Shown piece by piece: positions 8,907-17,197 of a stretch of 64,000 nt of DNA (positions are counted from its first letter, which is position 1; each line of letters starts with the position of its first letter). The notes below the pieces were generated by a model. It saw nothing but the letters and a program-made list of their open reading frames with translations. It was not told where the DNA came from and searched no databases. The stretch lies in contig NZ_CP127161.1 in NCBI RefSeq assembly GCF_030263895.1, forward strand, positions 3,162,001-3,226,000, written 5' to 3'. This DNA comes from Proteiniborus sp. MB09-C3. Lineage in GTDB: Bacteria > Bacillota > Clostridia > Tissierellales > Proteiniboraceae. Made by a program: the position numbers and the translations under genes.

Positions 8907-9347
8907 TCAGATGCTTATTTTGAAAATACAGTCTTTTCCGCCACTAGCTATAGTTTCTTGAATTTCAGATGAAACAGCTTTATCACAAATCATACTAAAT
9001 GTTTTTATAACATGACCATTACAACATTCACACCATGTTTTTGATATAGGCTCATATTCTTCTAATTTGCGAAACATTCCACATACGCATTTACCCAATC
9101 CAAATGAGACGTTAAGGATACCTTCATCTTTTTTTACATATCCTGGAGTAAGAAATTTTGAATATTCAGCACAGAATTCATCAAGATTATTGCATTTCTC
9201 CTTTAACCTGTTAATTTCGACAATCTGCTGTTTAGATGGATTACATGTATGTTTCTGTCTTACTCTAACAATAGTATCTTTATCAAGTAACTCGTCCATC
9301 CTATCCATTATTGCTTTTCCCAGCTGTGCCTGTTCATGAGCAGGCAT
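8907..9347 (-). CDS. Cys-rich DUF6144/ATC hydrolase-like protein
   Basis: 146-residue Cys-rich protein: KHTCNPSK, LGKCVCGMF, KTWCECCNGH and a C-terminal GGKDCIFKI. This resembles small DUF6144/L-2-amino-thiazoline-carboxylate hydrolase-like proteins; function unknown. The start is odd. The ATG at 9347 has no Shine-Dalgarno. Its frame reads upstream through TLPDK without a start codon, while a strong GGAGG ahead of an ATG at about 9392 opens a 10-codon frame one register off. This suggests an N-terminal frameshift at about 9360 or an unusual start. Confidence 0.5.
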   Translation of the reverse strand: MPAHEQAQLGKAIMDRMDELLDKDTIVRVRQKHTCNPSKQQIVEINRLKEKCNNLDEFCAEYSKFLTPGYVKKDEGILNVSFGLGKCVCGMFRKLEEYEPISKTWCECCNGHVIKTFSMICDKAVSSEIQETIASGGKDCIFKISI

Positions 9348-9484
9348 TTTATCTGGTAGTGTGGAACAGCTTTATAGCCATGTCCTCCCCTAGTACCTCC
9401 TTTATACTTATGTATATCTGGTGAAACTTATAAATAGCCATTAATATCACTCCAATCATTTTCATTTATATGTAATGACAGACG

Positions 9485-9609
9485 CACTAACATCCCAATA
9501 TTCGCGGCATCCCCAAACTAGACCTTAGAGCATTACTCCTTTCAGCAAAAGGATTGCACAATACCCTAGATTGCGCCCCAGTACACCCTTGCGCAGACAC
9601 ATGTTATCT
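9485..9609. repeat. attC-like site
   Basis: CACTAAC at 9485-9491, then atattcgcggcatcc; after the centre, acacccttgcgcagacac and GTTATCT at 9603-9609. Length 125 bp. Sits between the NUDIX stop codon and the next gene. Confidence 0.7.
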
Positions 9610-9628
9610 GAAGTAAAACACAGCCAAA

Positions 9629-10120
9629 TCATTTCATGCTTTTGATTGACTCAAATAATTGCCTAGCTATACTTCCACTACGTAATAATTCCTTGGCTCT
9701 TTCGAAACTATACCATTCAACCTGGTCAATTTCCTTCGACTTATTGAATTTTCTCTTTTTCACTTCACATATAAAGCCAACCATCAACAATTCTTTCTTC
9801 TCATGATAGTAACTAGCTAAATATTCTACTTTTTCAACTTTCTGGCCTGTTTCTTCCTCAACTTCTCTTATTACTGCTTCTTCCAATGTTTCTCCCTTCT
9901 TAATATATCCAGCAACAAGACCCCAATAAATTTTTGATACACGTTCTTGCTTTAATAAAGCAATTTCACCATATTCGTTTATTACAGCAGATATTATGCA
10001 TTGCCCAAACCAGTCAAAGTATGGAACATCACATTTGTTGCAAAACGGCATTAGCCCTTCATCGCCAATTTCTCTTAATCCTAATTTTTCTCCGCACTGT
10101 GGACAATAATTAAATTTCAT
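9629..10120 (-). CDS. NUDIX hydrolase with zinc ribbon (NudC-like)
   Basis: 163-residue NUDIX hydrolase. An N-terminal zinc ribbon (CPQCGEKL ... CNKC) is followed by the NUDIX box GYIKKGETLEEAVIREVEEE, matching Gx5Ex7REUxEExGU. The layout resembles the C-terminal half of NADH pyrophosphatase NudC, so a dinucleotide or capped-RNA pyrophosphatase is possible. The frame opens earlier at 10150, but GGGGGA seven bases before the ATG at 10120 fixes the start. It is one of three intact NUDIX genes in the array, each in its own cassette context. Confidence 0.85.
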   Translation of the reverse strand: MKFNYCPQCGEKLGLREIGDEGLMPFCNKCDVPYFDWFGQCIISAVINEYGEIALLKQERVSKIYWGLVAGYIKKGETLEEAVIREVEEETGQKVEKVEYLASYYHEKKELLMVGFICEVKKRKFNKSKEIDQVEWYSFERAKELLRSGSIARQLFESIKSMK

Positions 10121-10173
10121 CCTTAATTCCCCCAATATCTTTTCAGTCATATACTATTACTATTATTTATTTC

Positions 10174-10281
10174 AAATAACATCCCTGAGCTAGACCCTAG
10201 ATATATACCCATGAAGGGATGTGGTGCTGACTTTCCATACCAACGTTCCTCTAAGCCCTTTGTGTGAACACGTTGTTAGAT
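10174..10281. repeat. attC-like site with alternative right arm
   Basis: Left core AAATAAC at 10174-10180, centre catccctgagc / gaagggatgtggtgc, right arm tgtgtgaacacg and GTTAGAT at 10275-10281, a perfect GTTRRRY core. The left arm is shortened and no longer matches the right arm. The right arm and the following 100 bp match the site at 18290-18424. Confidence 0.65.
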
Positions 10282-10375
10282 GTTGAAGTGATATCACTCT
10301 ACAGTGTCTTTCTAAACTGTTTTTTAATGGAAAGAATCTTTTCAACCTTTAATTTTTTCTCATACCCACATGATG
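10282..10375. repeat. 3' cassette segment duplicated at 18425
   Basis: gttgaagtgatatcactctac, tttctaaact, ttaatggaaag and ttttctcatac (read in pieces) recur with few changes at 18425-18520. This segment lies between the attC and the phosphotransferase stop; in the second copy no phosphotransferase gene follows. Confidence 0.6.
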
Positions 10376-10419
10376 TTAAAATCATTTAACAAATAACCTT
10401 CTTTATATTTCGTGTTCTC

Positions 10420-11388
10420 TCATTTTGCGTTTAATAAGTCATCCATTTCAAACCAATGGTCTGTAATCCATAATATTTCATCTCTGTACAGTGTAGCTTT
10501 ACAAAAGTCCATTGTAAAACATTCAGATTGCACCCACCATAATATTTCTATGCACCACGAAATCCGCAAAGCATCTGTAACATTTGATAATGTCAACGGT
10601 AAGTGCTGCGAATATCCTTTTATGAATGCATTGATTTTTTCAATATCAAGTTGATTATCATTTAAGGCAAAAGATAGAATTGCTCTACCAATATCATGCC
10701 AAACAAAGCTATAACAGTTTCGATCAAAATCAATAATTGCCGATACACCATTTTTATCAAATAATATGTTGTCAGGTGTGAAATCTTCGTGAGTAACCCC
10801 TTTAGGAATCTTATCAAAAAAATCTTCCTTAAGCTGCCTTAATATGGGTTCTTGTGCAAGTACAGCTTGTTGATATTCAAGAGGCATATCTAAAGAAATA
10901 TTTTTCTTACGGTTATTATAGTTATCCCATAATGAGTTAATTATCTGTTTGCCGTCTATTGGAAATCCTTTAACCGTATTTTCTTGCAGCTTAGAAAAAG
11001 CTTTATGCATTAATGCACACTCACTACCAAGGCTCTGCATTTGGGTTATTGATATAGTTTTACTTGTTTCGTTTTTACCCAAGCAGTAATCCATAACCAT
11101 ATACATTGTTTCGTCATTTAAGATACGAATCACTTTATTATCATATTGATAAATATATGGACATATTATACCGTATTTTCTAAGGATTAATTGTCGTTGC
11201 AAAGCTGATTCAATAGAATTTATCTGATTTCTACTAAACCTCTTGTTACTATATTGCTTAACGAGTAATTGACCATTTTCAGTAGTAATCTTCCATAGCT
11301 TGTTCAACCAACCACCTGCAATAGGAGTTACGCTATTGCAAGTTATCTTATAACTGTTTTTTAAATCAGTTAATATACTTTTATCCAT
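10420..11388 (-). CDS. APH-type phosphotransferase
   Basis: 322-residue protein kinase-like small-molecule phosphotransferase (APH/CotS-type fold). The catalytic loop reads THEDFTPDNILF, with Asp and Asn where APH enzymes have HGDLHPGN, and the metal Asp lies in AIIDFDRN. The N-lobe has a glycine turn (GGWLNKLWKI) and the Lys of LLVKQY. A start at 11403 is possible but lacks a ribosome site; GGTGATT ahead of the ATG at 11388 is better. Likely substrates are an aminoglycoside, a sugar or choline. Situated in a cassette array, an antibiotic-modifying role is plausible but not shown. Confidence 0.7.
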   Translation of the reverse strand: MDKSILTDLKNSYKITCNSVTPIAGGWLNKLWKITTENGQLLVKQYSNKRFSRNQINSIESALQRQLILRKYGIICPYIYQYDNKVIRILNDETMYMVMDYCLGKNETSKTISITQMQSLGSECALMHKAFSKLQENTVKGFPIDGKQIINSLWDNYNNRKKNISLDMPLEYQQAVLAQEPILRQLKEDFFDKIPKGVTHEDFTPDNILFDKNGVSAIIDFDRNCYSFVWHDIGRAILSFALNDNQLDIEKINAFIKGYSQHLPLTLSNVTDALRISWCIEILWWVQSECFTMDFCKATLYRDEILWITDHWFEMDDLLNAK

Positions 11389-11518
11389 ATAATCACCATC
11401 CATAAAAACAAAATATAAATAATCTACAATAGCTAAGTATCAATTCCTAACAGAATTAACACTTTAAGTACGTTTATTTTGACCTCAAAGCTATTCTCTG
11501 AAATGATATCACTTTTTC

Positions 11519-11592
11519 ATCTAACGTTCCCGTATTTGCAACGTCCCTGAGCTGGACCACAGAGATATATCCCTTGGTGGAGCTTTGTTCAT
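11519..11592. repeat. attC-like half-site (left half only)
   Basis: Perfect RYYYAAC core ATCTAAC at 11519-11525, then gttcccgtatttgcaacgtc and the centre as far as ggtggagctttgttc. The right half is replaced by unrelated AT-rich DNA, a break at the central stem. Confidence 0.65.
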
Positions 11593-11656
11593 ATACAATA
11601 ATTTCATGCATAACAAAAGTGTATTGCTAAATATTATAAGCTAATATACCTTTTGG

Positions 11657-12145
11657 TTATTCCTTACTTAAGGGCTCTTCAATGAACAATGGTGAAAAAC
11701 TATTTGTCTTTATATATTCCATAAGTTGATCGTGTATATAAGGAACATAATTAATGTCTTCTAAACCTGAAATAGGTACCCATTTTGATTCACTAGATAT
11801 CTCTGGATTATCGGGATTTATATCTGGGACAGATGGAGGTTTTATTTTATCATCCCCGTTTAAAAAGCAACGAAAAACAAGACTGATTTGCGGCGTTTTC
11901 CCATAAGTAAAATTGCAATTATTTGGCTCATATTCAAGAACAAATATTAAATCTCCAACAGTAACATTTAAGCCTGATTCCTCATATATTTCTCTAATCA
12001 CAGCTTGTCTAACAGTTTCTCCGGATTCCACACCACCCCCTGGTATATTATAATACTTGCCCCCACCAAACTCATTTAATAAAATCTTATCCTCATTAAT
12101 AACAATGCCACGTGCACTGACCCTAATATGAAAACTCGTACTCAT
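11657..12145 (-). CDS. NUDIX hydrolase
   Basis: 162-residue NUDIX hydrolase with NUDIX box GGGVESGETVRQAVIREIYE followed by ESGLNV. No zinc ribbon. An acidic, Pro-rich insert (PPSVPDINPDNPE) precedes the last strand. It should hydrolyse a nucleoside diphosphate linked to another group; the substrate cannot be read from sequence. AAAGGG stands before the ATG at 12145. The attC-like site at 12274-12417 lies on its upstream side and the left half-site at 11519 on its downstream side. Confidence 0.85.
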   Translation of the reverse strand: MSTSFHIRVSARGIVINEDKILLNEFGGGKYYNIPGGGVESGETVRQAVIREIYEESGLNVTVGDLIFVLEYEPNNCNFTYGKTPQISLVFRCFLNGDDKIKPPSVPDINPDNPEISSESKWVPISGLEDINYVPYIHDQLMEYIKTNSFSPLFIEEPLSKE

Positions 12146-12273
12146 ATTTTTTCCCTTTCTTTGAATTTTTAAGTTTTTTTTAACTAGAAAAATGATACGA
12201 ACTAAACAAAACTATGGTAATATAAAAGAACTAAATTTAAGACCTCGAAGCCTCCCCTCAATATTGACATTGA

Positions 12274-12417
12274 ACATAACGCCAATATTTGCGACATCCC
12301 TGAACCAAGCCCGAAAGATAGATCCCCCTGGCGGAGCTTTGCTCACAGTGAAGAGATGTGGTGCACATTGCCTAAGATTGCAGCCCAGTGCACCTTTACC
12401 CGAATACATTGTTATAA
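12274..12417. repeat. attC-like site (full length)
   Basis: ACATAAC at 12274-12280, caatatttgcgacatcc, centre with ggcggagctttgctc, then gtgcacctttacccgaatac and GTTATAA at 12411-12417. 144 bp. The flank gatgtggcgacatc continues the inverted repeat beyond the core. Confidence 0.75.
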
Positions 12418-12505
12418 GATGTGGCGACATCTTTTCCCTCAATAATCCTAAAATATACGTCTTTGTAGAAATTATCAATCATGTTTATTTAACATTCTGT
12501 GTATC

Positions 12506-13333
12506 TTAATCGTTCTTAATTGCTTTTGAAGCAAATTTACGATATCCTTCATCAAATATTTTCTTTAGTCCCAAATTACCATTTTTCAACCACTCATTAG
12601 CTAGGTACAGCATTCCAACCATTGCTCCAAATCTTTCATAGTAACTTCCCATCGTTGATGCTTGAATATATTGTTTTTGTTTAGATGTGTCTTCTTCAAG
12701 TAGTGCATTCTTCATTGTTTCAACGGTATCTGTATAAATCTTTCTGAATTTTTCAGACTTCCAATCTACTGATGAAATGTTTTTATTTTCAAAAGCCAAC
12801 AGATGAGCAAATCCTTCATTAAATGCAATTGCATCTAGTCCTTCAACATATGTTCCAGATATGTATGTGTTCTTCAGATCTGGAAAAGCTGCATTAATAC
12901 AAACATGACATAATTCATGTGTTAATAAATTATTTATAACATCAGATACCACAATATTCTGATAGGCAAGCCAATTTCCTATATCATAAACTGCAATTGT
13001 ATTTTCGCTTTCATCTTGTAATGCTAAAGCATCAAACCCCTGTGGTAAACCTACAATAAAATAAACAACAACATCCGATATAATTTCCCCCCAATTTGGA
13101 AATAACAGATTCCATATTTCAACATTATTAGGTTCAAAGTTATCTATATGTTTTCGGATTTCTGTTGCGATTCTTATCATTGTTTGAATATCTTTTTGAG
13201 AATACGATGGCTCTTTAAAAATATTCATATCACCACTTAATCCTTCAAGATACTTGAAAAGCCAATTCTCCTTGTACTTATCAATGTTTCCATTTTCTAA
13301 GTAAAAATCAAATATCTCAGAATTTATAATCAT
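12506..13333 (-). CDS. putative zinc metallopeptidase (HELCH)
   Basis: 275-residue protein with a gluzincin-like site: LLTHELCHVCINAAF (HExxH) and, about 35 residues on, NEGFAHLLAF, whose Glu would be the third ligand. This resembles DUF2268-type predicted zinc proteases; there is no signal peptide. AAGGAGG precedes the ATG at 13333. The attC-like site at 12274 is directly downstream, the canonical cassette order. Substrate unknown. With 1782-2507 it is one of two predicted metalloproteases carried by the array. Confidence 0.65.
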   Translation of the reverse strand: MIINSEIFDFYLENGNIDKYKENWLFKYLEGLSGDMNIFKEPSYSQKDIQTMIRIATEIRKHIDNFEPNNVEIWNLLFPNWGEIISDVVVYFIVGLPQGFDALALQDESENTIAVYDIGNWLAYQNIVVSDVINNLLTHELCHVCINAAFPDLKNTYISGTYVEGLDAIAFNEGFAHLLAFENKNISSVDWKSEKFRKIYTDTVETMKNALLEEDTSKQKQYIQASTMGSYYERFGAMVGMLYLANEWLKNGNLGLKKIFDEGYRKFASKAIKND

Positions 13334-13410
13334 CGCAATTCCTCCTTCATATTGTACAAATTCTTTTTATAGTACATAATTCTAAAATTTATCACAACTT
13401 GCTTTTATAA

Positions 13411-13445
13411 AACAAGACCCAAAAGCATTACCCCTGGTGGAGAAT
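13411..13445. repeat. attC-like fragment (centre)
   Basis: aagacccaaaagcatta followed by cccctggtggaga matches only the centre of the repeat (compare 22300-22325). No cores remain. Confidence 0.45.
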
Positions 13446-13485
13446 TGCAATTTTTCTTTACGCACAATCCTCCATAATTTCATAG

Positions 13486-13998
13486 TCAAAGTTGGATATC
13501 AACTTTATATTCATCATTAATCAATATATAATTACAATTATATTTCTTGCACATTTCTAAGCAAGTTTTATTATCCCTTAAAAGTAATTGTTTCGTACAT
13601 TCTGTATCATCAAGACGCTCCTCAATAATACTAGCGTACTTTAAAATATCATCAAAATGATTCTCTATATAGTTCGATGTCATAATTAAATATACTAACC
13701 TAATATGTTTCAAATAATCTTCATTAAAATAACTCTTCCAATCATATGGGAAATAACATCCTTCAATAATTATATTTTGTTTGTTTTCAATTACCGTTTT
13801 TATTATTTCTTTTACAATTGGCCATAATAAATCCGTCATTTTATCATCATCATTAGGTGTAAGATTTGTCATCCCACTTCTAATCAGGCCCATTTTTAGG
13901 TGATCTAATGACATTGCTGGGAAATTATATTTTTCAATTAATTTCTGAGATAATGCTGTTTTTCCAGTATGTGTACTTCCACCAATCAATATAATCAT
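13486..13998 (-). CDS. P-loop kinase-like NTPase
   Basis: 170-residue P-loop protein with Walker A GGSTHTGKTAL at the N-terminus and a later IIIEGCYFPYDW, where a small-molecule kinase would bind its acceptor. It resembles AAA/2-phosphoglycerate kinase-like phosphotransferases. AGGAGGAG precedes the ATG at 13998. It carries a degraded attC fragment on the downstream side and a truncated attC upstream. Substrate unknown. Confidence 0.65.
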   Translation of the reverse strand: MIILIGGSTHTGKTALSQKLIEKYNFPAMSLDHLKMGLIRSGMTNLTPNDDDKMTDLLWPIVKEIIKTVIENKQNIIIEGCYFPYDWKSYFNEDYLKHIRLVYLIMTSNYIENHFDDILKYASIIEERLDDTECTKQLLLRDNKTCLEMCKKYNCNYILINDEYKVDIQL

Positions 13999-14035
13999 AT
14001 GCTCCTCCTATTTTTCTATATTATTAATTATCATA

Positions 14036-14136
14036 ACCTAACCCCATAGTGGAGCTTTGCTCACAGTAAAGGGATGTGATGCACATTGCCCCAAAAACTT
14101 GCCCAAATGCACCCCTGCGCAAATATATTGTTATGT
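14036..14136. repeat. attC-like site lacking left arm
   Basis: CCTAAC at 14037-14042 is joined directly to the centre (ccatagtggagctttgctc), then tgcacccctgcgcaaatata and GTTATGT at 14130-14136. The left arm has been deleted. Its flank cagtggcaac recurs at 17117 and 27217. Confidence 0.65.
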
Positions 14137-14153
14137 ACAGTGGCAACCACCTA

Positions 14154-14789
14154 TTAGATACTTTTTTCGTATTTTATGTAAGCCCCATAGAATTCCGTTG
14201 AATCATCAACTACCTCTATAAATGAATTATCAAAAAGACCATAAATAGTAGCATACTCAGTTGCTTCGTAGATATCTTCCATATTTTTTTCACTTTCTGT
14301 ATCTAAATGTGGTTCAATATTTATATCTACTAATCCTATACCTTCAAAAATTGATAACTCAGGGATATTATCTTCTATATCTTTTGGCAGTATAACTCTT
14401 TTAGCCATATTTATTGAACCTGCACTCATACCGATAGTAATTCCATTTCGGTTTTGTAAAGACGGAATTAATCCATATTCTTTTATGTAACTAATCTGTT
14501 TTAGTGTATCTCCACCTGATATCCATACAATATCTGCTCTCTCTAGGTAGTGAATTGCTTCATCTTTTGATACTCTATTATCTATTACCTGTACCTTATC
14601 AAATACTATCCCTTTTTCCTTAAACATACTTATAAACAAATCAGCATATTTGTCTGTTTTAGAATATCCTGCAAAATCTGATGCAATAAAAACAAATAAA
14701 CCTTTATTACAATAATATTTCTTTAATCTTTGAATAAAATCATCTGTAAAACCATTTGGAAAGCCACTTGTCAAAAAAAATATTTTCAT
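14154..14789 (-). CDS. peptidase E-like (S51) Ser dipeptidase
   Basis: 211-residue peptidase S51 family protein (cyanophycinase/alpha-aspartyl dipeptidase group). The nucleophile is Ser in IGMSAGSINMA, preceded by WISGGDTLKQ and followed by NIEPHLD containing a conserved His. It should cleave Asp-X dipeptides or a related bond in the cytoplasm. The frame is open to 14861, but GGGGAGGAGAAG directly before the ATG at 14789 gives the start. Located in a cassette whose downstream side ends in an attC-like site. Confidence 0.8.
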   Translation of the reverse strand: MKIFFLTSGFPNGFTDDFIQRLKKYYCNKGLFVFIASDFAGYSKTDKYADLFISMFKEKGIVFDKVQVIDNRVSKDEAIHYLERADIVWISGGDTLKQISYIKEYGLIPSLQNRNGITIGMSAGSINMAKRVILPKDIEDNIPELSIFEGIGLVDINIEPHLDTESEKNMEDIYEATEYATIYGLFDNSFIEVVDDSTEFYGAYIKYEKSI

Positions 14790-14825
14790 TTTCTTCTCCT
14801 CCCCAAAATTGCTAAAAAATATAAA

Positions 14826-14878
14826 GACTTCAAGGTCTTGCCCCGATATTGCCATTGCCATGTGACCCCTTGTTATCT
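14826..14878. repeat. collapsed attC-like site overlapping a stop codon
   Basis: The leader that precedes other copies (gacttcaaggtcttgcccc, gatattgccattgcc) is joined after a few bases to GTTATCT at 14872-14878, with about 120 bp of the repeat deleted. The core overlaps the TAG of the GNAT gene at 14877-14879. Confidence 0.5.
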
Positions 14879-15350
14879 ATAGAGCCAATCTTGCAACAAC
14901 TTCACCACCGGAAATATCCCCAGTTTCAACAAAACCAAACGAGGCATATAGTTTTCGAGCAGCTTCATTTTTTGGATGATATGAGAGAAATACAGAAACT
15001 GCATTCCCTTGTGGAAATGTTTTAATTAATTCTAATGCTTTTGCAAATGCTTTTTTTCCATATCCTTTCCCTTGAAAATCCCTATCGATCATAAATCTAC
15101 ATACCCCATAACTTTCTTCAGAATAATCGTTCTCTTCAGCTGTATCGTGATACATCATCACGAATCCAATAACATTACTGTCTTCGCATATAGCATATGT
15201 CATAGGTGGTAGTTCATCATTTAACAATGCAACATATGATTGTGCTAAACTATACATATTGGAAGAAATAAAATCATCTTGTTCATCCGTAACTCTAAGA
15301 CGCATGCATGCTTCCCAATTATCCCATGTGATTTTCTCTAACGTAACCAT
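14877..15350 (-). CDS. GNAT family N-acetyltransferase
   Basis: 157-residue GNAT acetyltransferase resembling diamine/spermidine N-acetyltransferases (BltD-like): RFMIDRDFQGKGYGKKAFAK holds the acetyl-CoA loop and NEAARKLYASFGFVETG the last motif. AGGAGG precedes the ATG at 15350. Its 3' end has been trimmed to the attC core: the last codons read directly into GTTATCT. Polyamine acetylation is a reasonable guess but not certain. Confidence 0.85.
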   Translation of the reverse strand: MVTLEKITWDNWEACMRLRVTDEQDDFISSNMYSLAQSYVALLNDELPPMTYAICEDSNVIGFVMMYHDTAEENDYSEESYGVCRFMIDRDFQGKGYGKKAFAKALELIKTFPQGNAVSVFLSYHPKNEAARKLYASFGFVETGDISGGEVVARLAL

Positions 15351-15449
15351 TCTATCATCCTCCTAAGAATATATTCCATCTTTTATAAGCAATATTAATA
15401 TGTCTCCAAACTAGTTGTTTTTTTACAAATCCTACTTTCGGTGCATGTC

Positions 15450-15595
15450 ATCTAACGTAACCGTATTCGCGACGTCCATGAGTTGGACCTCAGAGATAGA
15501 CCCCTTAGTGGAGCTTTGCTCCCAGCGAGGGGATGTGGTGCACACTACCCCAAAAACTTGCCCTAGTGTACCCTTGTGCAGATACAATGTTATAA
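15450..15595. repeat. attC-like site (full length)
   Basis: Perfect RYYYAAC core ATCTAAC at 15450-15456, accgtattcgcgacgtcc, centre ggagctttgctcccagcg, gtacccttgtgcagatac and GTTATAA at 15589-15595. 146 bp. Between the GNAT gene and the broken membrane-protein gene. Confidence 0.75.
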
Positions 15596-15724
15596 GATGT
15601 GGCAACTTTTATTCCTATAATCCATTACATAATTTTTACGGTGTACAACTAATTCACCAATTCATGCATCCCTCATTGTAGACTTGTTCTTTTTGGATTT
15701 TTCCCTATATATTTTTCCGAAACA

Positions 15725-16144
15725 TTATGTCAAAAATAGCAATGCAACAATTAAATCTAATGCTACTACCATGCTTAATAGGATATGGTATAGGTCTGGA
15801 ATAATTCGTTTTTCAAAGGTTTGTAGTACTTTAACTGTATTCTTAAAACAGTCATTATATCCCTTGATCTTTTTCTCTGTTGCCCCAAAGAAATAAAATC
15901 TCCAGTGATTCATAAATAAGGCTGTGAACCATAGTAAATAAAAAATAAACAATGCCCATTTTCCTACATTATTAAATATTATAAAAACAGCTAAAACAGT
16001 CACTAATATTAGCCACTAATAAAATTCAAAACTATGAAATCCCATTCCATCAACAAGGACCTTTCCCTTTATACTATATGCCTTGACACATCCCCAAAAT
16101 AATAATAATGTTAAAAATGACATTAGAATGACAACATAATACAA
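15725..16144 (-). pseudogene. small membrane protein, broken by in-frame TAG
   Basis: A 140-codon frame from a TTG at 16144 (GAGGTG seven bases upstream) to 15725, interrupted by TAG at 16016-16018. Before the stop is one membrane segment (VVILMSFLTLLLFWGCV); after it are at least two more (WLILVTVLAVFIIF, ALFIFYLLWFTALF) and a C-terminal one. It looks like one small multi-span membrane protein with a CAG-to-TAG type change. I do not recognise the family. The downstream 92-codon part could still be translated from an internal start. Confidence 0.55.
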
Positions 16145-16255
16145 TGCATTTCACCTCACAAAAATAAACCCTGTTATCTGAGTATTTAAATAATTATACG
16201 AAATTTAATTTTTTATAAAAAAGACTTCAAAGAACGGCTCTGACATCGCCGTGTC

Positions 16256-16340
16256 TTCTGACGTTCCCGTATTTACGACATCCCTGAACCGGATCCCAGC
16301 GATAGATCCTCTTGGCGGAGCTTTGCTCCCGGTGAAGGGA
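16256..16340. repeat. attC-like half-site (left half only)
   Basis: TTCTGAC (one change from TTCTAAC) at 16256-16262, gttcccgtatttacgacatc and the centre to ggtgaaggga, then a break. The leader gacttcaaagaacggctctg lies on its left. Confidence 0.6.
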
Positions 16341-16384
16341 GGACAACTTGATGCTGGCTCTTTAATCTCTATACACTGTGCCTT

Positions 16385-16927
16385 CTATTCCTTTAAAGTG
16401 ACCATATATTTCAAGTAATTTATATTACTGTTTAATAGCCAATTTTTATTATTTTCAATATAATCAATAAGAACTTTTGCCTCATTATAAGCTAAATCAT
16501 ATTTTTCTTTTGATATCACTTTATCTTCCAACGCTTGTTTGAGTTCATCTTCATCAAGTAATAGAACCTCTCCAGATGGAAGTAATACAACATCAAGGTA
16601 TAAATCATCATAATAAGGTATCCCAGAGGAACTAATCTTATTACCATCACATATATCAAAGTATAATTGTATAATTTCTTGTTTTTCATCAAATTGAGTA
16701 GTCAAAGCATAGTTTCGATCCTTAGGAAAATATTGGGTCCATATAAATCCATCGTTAGCTAAACACAACTTTTTCTCTCCTTCGCCTACAAATAAAGGTT
16801 CACATACTTTGTCTAAATAAATAATTGCCATATACCCTGTATAGTCTTTATCTTTTATATACGCTAACATAAATCTTTTTTCAACAACTCTCGTCCAATT
16901 TGGTCGATCTGCATAAGTTCGTTTCAT
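16385..16927 (-). CDS. DUF402 domain protein
   Basis: 180-residue protein resembling DUF402 (FAU-1/YgaC-like): MKRTYADRPNWTRVVEKRF at the N-terminus, WTQYFPKDRNYALTTQFD mid-protein, and the acidic block DDLYLDVVLLPSGEVLLLDE that carries the family's conserved Asp residues. Family members are nucleotide phosphatases or RNA-associated hydrolases. The frame opens at 16987, but GGGGGT before the ATG at 16927 fixes the start. A variant attC-like site lies upstream at 16995 and a half-site just downstream at 16256. Confidence 0.75.
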   Translation of the reverse strand: MKRTYADRPNWTRVVEKRFMLAYIKDKDYTGYMAIIYLDKVCEPLFVGEGEKKLCLANDGFIWTQYFPKDRNYALTTQFDEKQEIIQLYFDICDGNKISSSGIPYYDDLYLDVVLLPSGEVLLLDEDELKQALEDKVISKEKYDLAYNEAKVLIDYIENNKNWLLNSNINYLKYMVTLKE

Positions 16928-16994
16928 TTCATACCCCCAATCCTGAATCATAACAAATTCCGAGCAGGAAGAGCCATCTCCTGCCACCTATATC

Positions 16995-17115
16995 ATCTAA
17001 CGTCTCCTTGTTTCCGGCACCTTTGAGCCCTGTTAAGTGGAGAAAAGGTGTGTTTTGGATTCTTCGAAGGCTCGCCCCCCCTGTAGCCACAACGAACGGA
17101 GACACTTTGTTATGT
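16995..17115. repeat. variant attC-like site with different arms
   Basis: ATCTAAC at 16995-17001 and GTTATGT at 17109-17115 bound an imperfect palindrome with arms GTCTCCTTGTTTCCG and CGAACGGAGAC that share no sequence with the main repeat. 121 bp. The flank gcagtggcaactgc is shared with other sites of the array. Confidence 0.6.
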
Positions 17116-17197
17116 GCAGTGGCAACTGCATCTTTGACTTAATAATTTGCTATAAGATAAATGAAGAATACAAATTGTATGCTTTATCCATGTCCTT

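Noticed and set aside
12192-12509. Overlapping 80-105 codon frames on both strands (also 20861-21097, 22309-22497, 28225-28464, 29117-29378, 15415-15681)
   Set aside because: They run through copies of the attC-like repeat and therefore encode similar 'LRKGALG...CTTSLH' strings; no ribosome sites and no independent protein signal.
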